From FEN-1219 sp963817615 (GTDB taxonomy: Bacteria > Pseudomonadota > Gammaproteobacteria > Steroidobacterales > Rariloculaceae): 64,000 nucleotides of DNA. This document shows positions 41,051 through 49,343 of this stretch, in pieces. The DNA is taken from contig CAWFPH010000002.1 in NCBI GenBank assembly GCA_963817615.1, positions 1,922,001-1,986,000 of the forward strand. Reading direction: 5' to 3'. Under the pieces are notes generated by a model that was not told where the DNA came from, made no database searches, and worked only from the letters and a program-made list of their open reading frames with translations. The position numbers were made by a program, and so were the translations under genes. Position 1 is the stretch's first letter; each line of letters starts with the position of its first letter.

Positions 41051-43909
41051 GTGGGCGCTCCCGACGTTCCGCGCGCGACGTATCGCATACAGCTGACCGG
41101 CGCCTTCGGTTTTAGCGCGGCCGCGGAGCTCGTGCCGTATCTCGCCCGCCTCGGGGTGAGCCATTGCTACTTCTCACCCTATTTGAAGACGCGCCCCGGC
41201 AGCACTCACGGCTACGACGTCACCGATCATGCCGCGCTCAACCCAGAGCTCGGCGGCCCGCAAGAGTACGACGCGCTGTGCGGCGCAATTGCACGCCACG
41301 ACATGAGCCAGGTGCTCGACATCGTGCCGAACCACGTCGGCATCATGGGCAGCGAAGGCAAATGGTGGCTCGGCGTGCTCGAGAACGGCCAGGCGTCGCA
41401 CTACGCGGACTATTTCGACATCGATTGGCGGCCGGTCACGCCGAAGCTCAGAGACAAGGTGCTCGTGCCCGTGCTCGGCGATCAATACGGCCACGTGCTG
41501 CTCGCGGGCGAGCTCGAGCTCGTGCTCGACGCGGCCGCGGGCGAGCTCAGCGTTCGCTATTTCGAGCACCGTTTCCCGCTCGATCCTTCGACGTACCCGC
41601 TCGTGCTCGGGCCCGGCATGCAGACGATTGCGCGGCGCACTGCGGCCGAGCGCACGGACGTGATCGAGCTCGAGAGCATCATCCGCTCGCTCGAAGGGCT
41701 GCCGCCGCATACCGCGAGCGGCGAGGACGAGCGCGAGGTCCGCTCGCACGAGACGTTCATTGCCAAGCGCCGCATCGCGGATCTTTGTGCGCGATCACCG
41801 GCGATCGCGGCGCACGTCGAGCGCAACGTCGCGGCGATGAACGGCGTCGCGCAGCGGCGCGAGACGTTCGAGGCGCTGCATCAGCTGCTCGAGCGGCAGG
41901 CGTACCGGCTCGCGTATTGGCGCGTGGCCGCAGACGAGATCAACTACCGGCGGTTCTTCGACATCAACGATCTGGCGGGCCTGCGGACGCAAAACGAAGA
42001 GGTGCTCGAGGCGACGCATCGCAAGGTGCTCGGCTGGGTGGGCGAGGGCCGAGTCGGCGGCCTGAGGATCGACCATCCGGACGGGCTCTACGATCCGCGC
42101 GGCTACCTCGAGTGGCTGCGCCGCCAGCTCGAGACGCTCGGCCGGCCGCAGCTCTACGTCGTCGTCGAGAAGATCCTCGCGGCGCACGAGCACTTGCCGC
42201 GAGGTTGGCCCGTGCACGGCACGACCGGCTACGATTTCGGCTTCGCCGTGAACGGCCTGCTCGTTCACGGCCCCGCCGAGAAGGACCTCGAGCGGATCTA
42301 CCGCGCGTTCGCTCAGGAGCGCGACTCGTTCGATACGCTGCTGTACCGCTGCAAGCAGCAGATTCTCGCGTTTCACCTGTCGAGCGAGCTCACCGTGCTC
42401 GCGAACCAGCTGAATCGGCTGGCCGAGATGCGGCTCGAGACACGCGACTTCACGCTGAACGCGATTCGCGGCGCGCTGCTCGAGCTCATCGCATCGTTCC
42501 CGGTCTACCGCAGCTACGTGACGCCGGAGCACATCGGCGACCAGGACCGGCGCCACATCGAGTGGGCGGTTGCCGCCGCGCGGCAGAGCTACGGCGACCG
42601 CGACGAGGGCATCTTCGACTTCGTGCGGCGGCTGCTGCTGAATCAGTTGCCCGGCGACGCGGACGCCGCTTACCGCCGCCAATCCGCCACGTTCCAGGCG
42701 AAGTTCCAGCAGCTCACGGCGCCAGCGATGGCGAAGGCGCTCGAGGACACGTGCTTCTACCGTTACGTGGCGCTCACGTCGTTGAACGAGGTCGGCGGCG
42801 ATCCGCGGCGTTTCGCGGTCACGCCGGCTGCGTTTCACCGCCTGAACGAGCTCCGGCTCCAATACTGGCCGCACTCGATGCTCGGCACGTCGACCCACGA
42901 CAGCAAGCGCAGCGAGGACGTGCGTGCGCGGTTGAACGTGCTCTCGGAGCTGCCGGAGGAGTGGGGCGAACGCATCTTGAAGTGGCGGCGGTTCAACCGC
43001 TCGAAACGCCGGCGGCTCGACACGCGCATCGTGCCCTCGCGCAACGAGGAGTACCTGCTCTATCAAACGCTGGTCGGTGCGTGGCCCGTCGTGAACCGCG
43101 AGGCCGAGATGGCCGAGTTCCGCGAGCGCATCGAGGCGTTCATCGTGAAGGCGCTGCGCGAGGCGAAGCGCAGCACGTCGTGGGCAAGCCCGAACGCCGA
43201 GTACGAGGAGCTCGTGCTCGGCTTCGTGCGCGACGTGCTCGCTGACGCGCAGCGCAATCAGTTCGTCGACGATCTCGACGACTTCGTGCGCGCGCTCGCA
43301 GTGCCGGGATTCTTGAACGGCCTGTCGCAGACGCTGCTCAAGCTCGCGAGCCCCGGTGTGCCCGACGTCTATCAGGGCAACGAGCTCTGGGACTTCAGCC
43401 TCGTCGATCCGGACAACCGTCGGCCCGTCGATTACGCTCGGCGTCGGGCGTTGCTCGCCGATCTCGAGCGCGCCGCGGCCGATCCGGCCGCGCTGCCCGC
43501 GCTCGCGCGCGAGCTCGCCGCGAATCTCGCAGACGGCAGAGCGAAGCTCTACGTGACGTGGCGCGGGCTGCGCTGCCGCGCCGAGCGCCCGGAGCTTTTC
43601 GAGCGCGGAGGCTACGTGCCGCTCGAGGTCCGCGGCGAACGGGCGGAGCACGTCTGCGCATTCGCGCGCCGCGACGAGCGGCACACGCTGATCGCGGCCG
43701 CGGGGCGCTGGTTCACGTTGTTGCCGAGGGCCGGCGACGGCCCGATCGACTTCGATTGGAGCGACACCGCGCTCGTTGTGCCTGCCGGGCGCTATCGCGA
43801 CGAGCTGACCGCCCGCACATTCGACGTCGACGACGCGGAGCCGACGGTGCGCCTCGACGCGCTGTTCGCGGAGCTTCCGGTTGCGCTGCTGTGCACGACG
43901 CTCGGTTGA
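41051..43909 (+). CDS. treY: TreY: malto-oligosyltrehalose synthase
   Basis: A 952-residue GH13 enzyme, longer than ordinary amylases owing to the large inserted helical domain (about 220-600) typical of TreY. It starts RATYRIQLTGAFGFSAAAEL, then SHCYFSPYLKTRPGSTHGYDVTD; active-site blocks are DIVPNHVGI, VGGLRIDHPDGLYDP (nucleophile Asp) and VVEKIL (Glu), with GTSTHDSKRSEDVRAR later. It converts the reducing end of maltodextrin into an alpha,alpha-1,1 linkage. GTG start directly after the treZ stop. Last gene of the operon. Confidence 0.96.
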   Translation: MGAPDVPRATYRIQLTGAFGFSAAAELVPYLARLGVSHCYFSPYLKTRPGSTHGYDVTDHAALNPELGGPQEYDALCGAIARHDMSQVLDIVPNHVGIMGSEGKWWLGVLENGQASHYADYFDIDWRPVTPKLRDKVLVPVLGDQYGHVLLAGELELVLDAAAGELSVRYFEHRFPLDPSTYPLVLGPGMQTIARRTAAERTDVIELESIIRSLEGLPPHTASGEDEREVRSHETFIAKRRIADLCARSPAIAAHVERNVAAMNGVAQRRETFEALHQLLERQAYRLAYWRVAADEINYRRFFDINDLAGLRTQNEEVLEATHRKVLGWVGEGRVGGLRIDHPDGLYDPRGYLEWLRRQLETLGRPQLYVVVEKILAAHEHLPRGWPVHGTTGYDFGFAVNGLLVHGPAEKDLERIYRAFAQERDSFDTLLYRCKQQILAFHLSSELTVLANQLNRLAEMRLETRDFTLNAIRGALLELIASFPVYRSYVTPEHIGDQDRRHIEWAVAAARQSYGDRDEGIFDFVRRLLLNQLPGDADAAYRRQSATFQAKFQQLTAPAMAKALEDTCFYRYVALTSLNEVGGDPRRFAVTPAAFHRLNELRLQYWPHSMLGTSTHDSKRSEDVRARLNVLSELPEEWGERILKWRRFNRSKRRRLDTRIVPSRNEEYLLYQTLVGAWPVVNREAEMAEFRERIEAFIVKALREAKRSTSWASPNAEYEELVLGFVRDVLADAQRNQFVDDLDDFVRALAVPGFLNGLSQTLLKLASPGVPDVYQGNELWDFSLVDPDNRRPVDYARRRALLADLERAAADPAALPALARELAANLADGRAKLYVTWRGLRCRAERPELFERGGYVPLEVRGERAEHVCAFARRDERHTLIAAAGRWFTLLPRAGDGPIDFDWSDTALVVPAGRYRDELTARTFDVDDAEPTVRLDALFAELPVALLCTTLG

Positions 43910-43971
43910 GCGGAGCTCGGCCGCCGGGCGCGTCGCGGCGGCGCGTTCGACGGCCGGTTCTGCGACGCTCG

Positions 43972-44472
43972 CTAGAGCAGCTGCGGGTTGCGCCTCCAAA
44001 CGGCGAAGTTCAGGGCCGCGGCGAACGTGACCCAGGCCCAATAGGGCAACAGCAGCGCAGCGGCGCCGCCGCTGTACTGCAAGAAGGAGACGACGGTCGC
44101 ACCGATCGAGAGCCACAGCAGCAGCACGTCCGCGAACGCCAGGCCGCCGCGGCGCCAGGCGAAGAATAGCCAGCTCCACAGCACGTTGACCGCGAGCTGG
44201 ACGACGAAGAGGATCAACGCCGCCCGGGCACCCGCGAACCCCTGCGCTTGCCAGACCCACCACGCCGACACGCCCATCAGCGCATAGAGCACCGACCAAA
44301 CGGGGCCGAACACCCGCGAGGGCGGCGCCCAAGACGGACGGACGAGCTCCTTGTAGAACGCCTGTGCGTTGGCCGTGGCCGCCGCCCCCGCGCCGGCGGC
44401 AACGAACGTCAGCACCAGCCAACCGATCAGCCCGCCGACCTGCCCAAGCGTCGATGTCGGTGCGCTACCCAT
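43972..44472 (-). CDS. tspO: TspO/MBR-family tryptophan-rich sensory protein
   Basis: A 166-residue membrane protein with five helices, of which several carry the family residues: WAPPSRVFGPVWSVLYALMG between helices 1 and 2, VQLAVNVLWSWLFF in helix 3/4 and the tryptophan-rich LLPYWAWVTFAAALNFAVW at the end. TspO proteins bind tetrapyrroles and are linked to stress and porphyrin handling in the envelope. The N-terminus is unusually Gly/Ala-rich. No ribosome site is obvious before the ATG. Convergent with treY. Confidence 0.92.
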   Translation of the reverse strand: MGSAPTSTLGQVGGLIGWLVLTFVAAGAGAAATANAQAFYKELVRPSWAPPSRVFGPVWSVLYALMGVSAWWVWQAQGFAGARAALILFVVQLAVNVLWSWLFFAWRRGGLAFADVLLLWLSIGATVVSFLQYSGGAAALLLPYWAWVTFAAALNFAVWRRNPQLL

Positions 44473-44546
44473 GCGGATATCGATCTACGGGCTGCGATGC
44501 GGTGCCCTGTTCCACGGTCTTCGGCGTTTCGTTCATGTGCGCGTCC

Positions 44547-44984
44547 CTAACGGCGCAGGTTCGCGAGATCGGTGATCGAGAAATGATGACTGCCGATGTT
44601 GAAGCGTTCGCGCAGGTAGAACCGGTGGGCGTCGAACCGCTGCACGCCGGAGTCCAGATGCAGTTGATTGCACCCGATCCGGCGTGCGTGCGTCTCGAGC
44701 CACGAGATCATCAGGGCACCCGCTCCTCTGGAGCGATGCGCGGCAGCCGTCACGAGATCGTCGACGTAGATGTGCTTTCCCCAAGCGAGCTTCATGCCGA
44801 CCACGAATCCGGCCACGCACAGGACTTCGCCGTCGGACTCGACGTAGGCGACTTGGTAACCGGCTTCTCGCTGTTGCTTGATCTGCGCGATCAGCGTCTT
44901 GCGATCGAATGTGCCGCGAAGCTCCAGCAGCACCGGCGCGATTTTCTCGAGATCCGAGTCGGACTCTGCGAGCTTGACGTTCAT
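44547..44984 (-). CDS. GNAT-family N-acetyltransferase
   Basis: A 145-residue GNAT-fold protein. The acetyl-CoA loop is RSRGAGALMISWLE (motif A, R/Q-x-x-G-x-G/A), following the beta-4 strand IYVDDLVTAAAHR; the C-terminal NQLHLDSGVQRFDAHRFYLRERF is typical of the family. Substrate unknown. AGGAGG lies upstream of the ATG at somewhat long spacing (about 12 bases). Confidence 0.88.
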   Translation of the reverse strand: MNVKLAESDSDLEKIAPVLLELRGTFDRKTLIAQIKQQREAGYQVAYVESDGEVLCVAGFVVGMKLAWGKHIYVDDLVTAAAHRSRGAGALMISWLETHARRIGCNQLHLDSGVQRFDAHRFYLRERFNIGSHHFSITDLANLRR

Positions 44985-45147
44985 GACCGGACGGATCCTC
45001 CTGACGCCGCGCAAGCGCAGCTCACACGAGATGCGGGGAGGTGTCAGCATACCGCGACCCGCGGCGGTGCGCAGGGCAGCGGCACGCGGGGGCCGTCTTC
45101 CGGCGAGCGGCGTCGAGATGGTCGATCGCTGCCGCCGAATCGCTCGG

Positions 45148-45963
45148 CTAGGCGAGCCAATAGGCGATCGCGCGCATCTCGATGCTGGCGCGCGGCTCGA
45201 CGCCGGCCGGGCACGAGTCGTCGTCGAACGCCGAGTGCGGCACTCGAGTCGGCTGTGAAGGCTCGGAATCGTTCGTTTTGAACACGATCACCTCGTCGGG
45301 ATCCATGCTCGAGAAATACAGCCAGCGGTGCATCGGGTTGTAACGCACGACCAGCGCCTCGAACGACCATTCGGGCGCATTGCGTTGATCGAACACCGCG
45401 TCGGCCGGCACGAGGTCCTCGGGCGCGATGCTGCGCGCGTCGCAGACCGCGAGCGGCACGTCCTGCGGGGGCGGCGTGAGCACGCGCCACACGTTGTAAT
45501 GGGCGAATCGACGAAGGCGTCCACTCGCGTGCTTCGGCCTCGAGCGTTCCGCGAACGCAGCGGCCGTCGAGTTCGAGACGTCGACGTGCACGAAGCGCGC
45601 CGGCAGCGAGTTGTCGAGCTTGCCGCTCTGGGGCGAGCGCTCGCCGAAGCGCAGGACGCCGGGGCTCGAGACCACGACGTGGTCCGCGCCCGAAAGCTCG
45701 CCCACGAGCCGCTCGATCTCGCCGCGATGCACGGCCGTGACGGCCGCCGTGTCACGGAAGTCTTTCACGGCGCTCGTGTGTCGCACGAGCTCGATGCCCT
45801 CGCCGCCGAGCGTCGGACCGGAGCGGAGGCTGCGCGCGTCCGCGATCTGCACGGTGTGCGCCTCGAGCGACAGCACGTCGCGCGAGTGGTCGTTCGCATG
45901 GAAGCGCGGCCGCTCGCGCATTGCGCCGACGTAGTTGATGGAGCCCGGCACTGTGCGCGTCAT
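45148..45963 (-). CDS. CmcJ/NvfI-family oxidoreductase
   Basis: A 271-residue protein of the CmcJ/NvfI group, which includes Fe(II)/2-oxoglutarate-type oxygenases such as the fungal endoperoxidase NvfI and the cephamycin protein CmcJ. Family blocks: VHVDVSNSTAAAF with the likely metal His and Asp, RFAHYNVWRVLTPPPQD, LAVCDARS, and YNPMHRWLYFSSMDPDEVIVFK followed by HSAFDD. Bacterial members are usually of unknown substrate. A perfect TATAAT lies seven bases before the ATG, so the message is likely leaderless. Divergent from the MFS exporter, which might export its product (inference). Confidence 0.85.
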   Translation of the reverse strand: MTRTVPGSINYVGAMRERPRFHANDHSRDVLSLEAHTVQIADARSLRSGPTLGGEGIELVRHTSAVKDFRDTAAVTAVHRGEIERLVGELSGADHVVVSSPGVLRFGERSPQSGKLDNSLPARFVHVDVSNSTAAAFAERSRPKHASGRLRRFAHYNVWRVLTPPPQDVPLAVCDARSIAPEDLVPADAVFDQRNAPEWSFEALVVRYNPMHRWLYFSSMDPDEVIVFKTNDSEPSQPTRVPHSAFDDDSCPAGVEPRASIEMRAIAYWLA

Positions 45964-45970
45964 TCGCCGG

Positions 45971-45976
45971 ATTATA
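45971..45976 (-). promoter_or_regulatory. -10 box giving a leaderless CmcJ-like mRNA
   Basis: Minus-strand TATAAT, perfect consensus, seven bases before the ATG at 45963. Transcription should start at the codon itself. No convincing -35 hexamer at 16-18 bases. Confidence 0.6.
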
Positions 45977-46106
45977 GAGCGGATCGGGCGCGTGGCGTTG
46001 CGGCGACCGCGCCGCTAGAGTGTGCGCCCATGCGAGCCGAACCACTTTCGCCGCGCTGCGGCGCACGGCGCGGCATTCGCCGCCGCGCAAGCATGCGGGC
46101 CATGCG

Positions 46107-47333
46107 ATGCTGCTAGACGTCTCGCCGCTAAAGCGGCACCGGGATTTTCGGCTCGTGTTCACGGGCCAGCTCGTCAGCAGATTCGGCAGCTTCCTGACTT
46201 ACGTCGCGCTGCCCGTGCAGATCTACGACCTCACGAAGTCCTCGGCGATCGTCGGGTTGCTCGGCACGGTGCAGCTCGTGCCGCTCGCGGCCACCGCGCT
46301 CTGGGGCGGCGCCGTCGCGGACGCGATCGACCGGCGCACGTTGCTGCTGCGCTCGGAAGCGCTGCTGCTTCTGGGGTCCGCTGCGCTCGCGGTGAACTCG
46401 CTGCTCACGCATCCGAGCGTGGCGCTGATCTTCGTCGCGGCCGCGTTCATGTCGGCCGTGAACGGCTTTCATACGCCCGCGCTGCAGGCGCTCACGCAGA
46501 AGCTCGTCTCGGTGGAGGAGCTGCCGGCCGCCTCCGCGCTGACCTCGCTCGGCGGCACGACGTCGGCCGTCGCGGGCCCCGCGCTCGCGGGGGTCTGCAT
46601 CGCGACGCTCGGCCTGCCGTTCACGTTCGGCGTGGATGCCGCCACGTTCGCGGCGTCGCTCGTGGCGCTTGCGGCGATCCGCTCGATGCCGCCGGCCGAG
46701 AACGCCCGCCGAGCGGGGCTCGCCACGATCGTCGAGGGGCTCAGGTACGCCGCGAGTCGGCCGGAGCTGATCGGCACGTACGTGGTCGATGTCGTCGCGA
46801 TGACGTTCGCGATGCCGCTCGCGGTGTTTCCCGCGCTCGCGGAGACGCTCGGCGGTGCGGGGGCGATCGGTTACCTCTATTCCTCGATGAGCTTCGGTGC
46901 GCTGCTCGTGACCGTCACGAGCGGCTGGACGAAGCACGTGCGTCGGCGCGGCGCCGCGGTCGTGGTTGCGGCCGCGCTCTGGGGCGTCGCGATCGTCGCG
47001 CTCGGCTACGCGCCGAATTTGCCGCTCGCGGTCGCCTGCCTCGTCGCCGCGGGCGCGGCCGACATGGTGAGCGCGCTGTTCAGGCTCACGATGTGGAACG
47101 AGACCATTCCGCCGGCGCTGCGCGGTCGCATGGCAGGCATCGAGCAGCTCTCGTACATGACGGGGCCGCTGCTCGGCAACGCACGCGCGGGCTTCATGGC
47201 CGAACGCTTCGGGCTCGGCCCATCGATCGTCTGGGGCGGGTTCATCTGCATCGCCTGCGTGGCGGCGTGCGTGCCGGCGCTGCCGAAATTCTGGCGGTAC
47301 CGGCAGGAAACGGCGGAAGCGAGCGCGTCGTGA
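46107..47333 (+). CDS. MFS exporter, EntS-like (MFS_3)
   Basis: A 408-residue major-facilitator protein with 12 hydrophobic segments. It starts SPLKRHRDFRLVFTGQLVSRFGSFLTYVALP, the signature of the EntS/MFS_3 exporters, with the motif-A-like GGAVADAIDRRTLL after helix 2 and MWNETIPPALRGRMAGIEQLSY in the second half. This group exports siderophores and drugs. No siderophore genes are in view. No ribosome site stands before the ATG; another in-frame ATG farther upstream would add Arg/His-rich residues. Confidence 0.88.
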   Translation: MLLDVSPLKRHRDFRLVFTGQLVSRFGSFLTYVALPVQIYDLTKSSAIVGLLGTVQLVPLAATALWGGAVADAIDRRTLLLRSEALLLLGSAALAVNSLLTHPSVALIFVAAAFMSAVNGFHTPALQALTQKLVSVEELPAASALTSLGGTTSAVAGPALAGVCIATLGLPFTFGVDAATFAASLVALAAIRSMPPAENARRAGLATIVEGLRYAASRPELIGTYVVDVVAMTFAMPLAVFPALAETLGGAGAIGYLYSSMSFGALLVTVTSGWTKHVRRRGAAVVVAAALWGVAIVALGYAPNLPLAVACLVAAGAADMVSALFRLTMWNETIPPALRGRMAGIEQLSYMTGPLLGNARAGFMAERFGLGPSIVWGGFICIACVAACVPALPKFWRYRQETAEASAS

Positions 47334-47389
47334 CCGTGCGCGCGAGCGTGCGCCGCGCGCGCCGTCGCTGGGGCAGCGGGCCGGCGGGG

Positions 47390-48445
47390 CTACAGACGGA
47401 ACAGCTTTTCCGCGTTCGTTTGGAAGAACTTCTTCTTGTCCGCCGCGCTCATTGGCAGCGCGTCGACGATCTCGACCTCTTCCGGCAAATACTGATACGG
47501 ATAGTCCATCGCGTACAGCACATGCTCGGGCCCCATCACTTGGTGGCAGAACATGATCGACGGCTCCCACGCGACGCCGCTGGTCGTGACGTAGACGTTC
47601 TCCCTGAGGTACTCGCTCACCTTCCTTTTGAGCGGCGGCATCGCGGCATAGCGCTTCGACAGCACCGAGGCGCGGTGCATGTAGTCGAGGCGATACATCC
47701 AGAACGGCAACGCCTCGCCGGTATGGCCGATCACGACTTTCAGGCGAGGGAACCGGTCGAACGCCCCGCTCACGATGATGCGCAGCACGTGGAGCGCCAC
47801 TTCGACGCCGAAGCCGAAGATCGCGCCGTCGAGGCCGCGCTCGAGAAACGGCCGCACCATGTCTTTCGGCGGGCCGGAGGGATGGATGTAGATCGGCACG
47901 TCGAGCGTCTCGGCGGCTGCGAAGATGTCCCAGAACTTCGGGTCGTCCAAGAATTCGCCGCGCGTGTGCGAGTTGATCACTGCGCCCTTCAGTCCGAGCG
48001 TGTTGCACGCACGCTCCAGCTCTTTCGCGGCCGCAGCGGGGTCCTGCGGCGCGACGGCCGCTAGGCCCGCGAGCCGCGCCGGAAAGCGGCGAATCGCTTC
48101 CGCCAGCTGGTCGTTGGTGCTGCGCGCGAGCGACACCGCGGTCGGCGCATCGAACACCTGCACGCCGGGGGCCGTGAGCAGCAGGAGCTGCATGTCGATG
48201 CCGGCCGCGTTCATGTCGGCGATGCGCCGCTCGTCGAGGATTTGAATGCGCTCGCGCATGCGCGTGGTGCGCTCGCTCGGGCTGTGCAGGTAAAAGCCCC
48301 AAAGGCTCTCGAAACCGGGATCGTCGCCGCGCTTCTCGGCGAGCACGCGCCCGAAGCCTTCCAGCAGCTCCCGCGGTGCCCAGGCCTCCTCGGTGGCGAT
48401 GCGTAGGTAGCCGGCGGCCGGCTTCGGATTGCTCGGTGCGTTCAC
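47390..48445 (-). CDS. Amidohydrolase-2 family decarboxylase (gamma-resorcylate/2,3-DHB type)
   Basis: A 351-residue TIM-barrel metal enzyme of the ACMSD/resorcylate decarboxylase group. Visible metal/catalytic residues: Glu19-Glu20 in ATEEAW (in place of the HxH of hydrolases), His in YIHPSGPP, His in VIGHTGEALPFWMYRLD, and Asp in YAMDYPYQ. These enzymes remove or add the carboxylate of hydroxybenzoates without cofactor oxidation. A GTG start at 48445. Convergent with the MFS gene. The adjoining catabolic genes support a role in aromatic breakdown (inference). Confidence 0.87.
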   Translation of the reverse strand: MNAPSNPKPAAGYLRIATEEAWAPRELLEGFGRVLAEKRGDDPGFESLWGFYLHSPSERTTRMRERIQILDERRIADMNAAGIDMQLLLLTAPGVQVFDAPTAVSLARSTNDQLAEAIRRFPARLAGLAAVAPQDPAAAAKELERACNTLGLKGAVINSHTRGEFLDDPKFWDIFAAAETLDVPIYIHPSGPPKDMVRPFLERGLDGAIFGFGVEVALHVLRIIVSGAFDRFPRLKVVIGHTGEALPFWMYRLDYMHRASVLSKRYAAMPPLKRKVSEYLRENVYVTTSGVAWEPSIMFCHQVMGPEHVLYAMDYPYQYLPEEVEIVDALPMSAADKKKFFQTNAEKLFRL

Positions 48446-48634
48446 GTGGGCGTCTCGCTGCTATAGGGCCAAACCGTTTGATATCGCGGTTCGGCGCCGC
48501 GAGCAAGCCGTGCGGCGTCTCGGCAGGCCGTGGCCGTCGAATGCCCTGCGGCGATCGCCGCCGGTCACGCGATCCGGGCGACTTCGGATCGGAGTGCTAG
48601 AGTGACAGGAGCACCGATCGAAGGAGGGCGTGCG

Positions 48635-49258
48635 ATGAAGCTCTACAACGCGAATTGGTCTCCGAACTGCCTTCGAGTGCGGGCGGTGATTTTCGAGCTC
48701 GGCGCCGACGTCGAGATCGTCGATGTCGACGTGTTCGGCGGCGCGACGAGGACTCCCGAGTATCTCGCGATCAACCCGAATGGCAAGGTGCCCGCGTTCG
48801 TCGACGACGATCTCGACCTGTTCGAGTCGCGTGCGATCAACGCGTATCTCGCGAGCCTCGATCCGCAGCGGCGGCTCTATCCGGCGGATCTCAAAAGGCG
48901 CGCGATCGTGGACCAATGGTCGTATTGGCAAGCGATCCACCTGGGGCCGTCGAGCCAGAAGCTCACGTTCGAGAAAGTGCTGAAGGAGAAATTCGGCCGC
49001 GGGAAGCCCGACGAGAACGTGATCGCCGCCGAGAGTAAGGAAACCGCGAAGCTGCTGGGCGTCCTCGATCGGGCGCTCGCGGGACAAGAGTGGGTCGCCA
49101 CCACCTTGAGCATCGCCGACTTCGCGCTCGCGAGCACGCTGACCCGGCGTAAAGCGGCCGGCATCGATCTTGCCGCGACACCGAACGTCGCGCGCTGGAT
49201 CGACCGGCTCGAGGCGCGCGAATCGTGGCGCAAGGCGATCGCGCCGATGGAGGCTTGA
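48635..49258 (+). CDS. Glutathione S-transferase family protein
   Basis: A 207-residue GST: N-terminal thioredoxin-like domain (MKLYNANWSPNCLRVRAVIFELG, NPNGKVPAFVDDD with the cis-Pro, LFESRAINAYLA with the GSH-binding Glu-Ser) and an all-helical C-terminal domain with SIADFALAS. AAGGAGG stands seven bases before the ATG; TGCTAGAGT at 48595-48603 could be the -10. Bacterial GSTs next to aromatic-degradation genes act as isomerases or dehalogenases, but no specific substrate is visible. Confidence 0.92.
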   Translation: MKLYNANWSPNCLRVRAVIFELGADVEIVDVDVFGGATRTPEYLAINPNGKVPAFVDDDLDLFESRAINAYLASLDPQRRLYPADLKRRAIVDQWSYWQAIHLGPSSQKLTFEKVLKEKFGRGKPDENVIAAESKETAKLLGVLDRALAGQEWVATTLSIADFALASTLTRRKAAGIDLAATPNVARWIDRLEARESWRKAIAPMEA

Positions 49259-49343
49259 CCCAGCCGTGCAAGAGGGCGCACCGGCTACGGCGCCGACCGA
49301 CGGTCGAAGGGCGTCCTGCGGATCCCACGGCCGGCGGCCAAGA

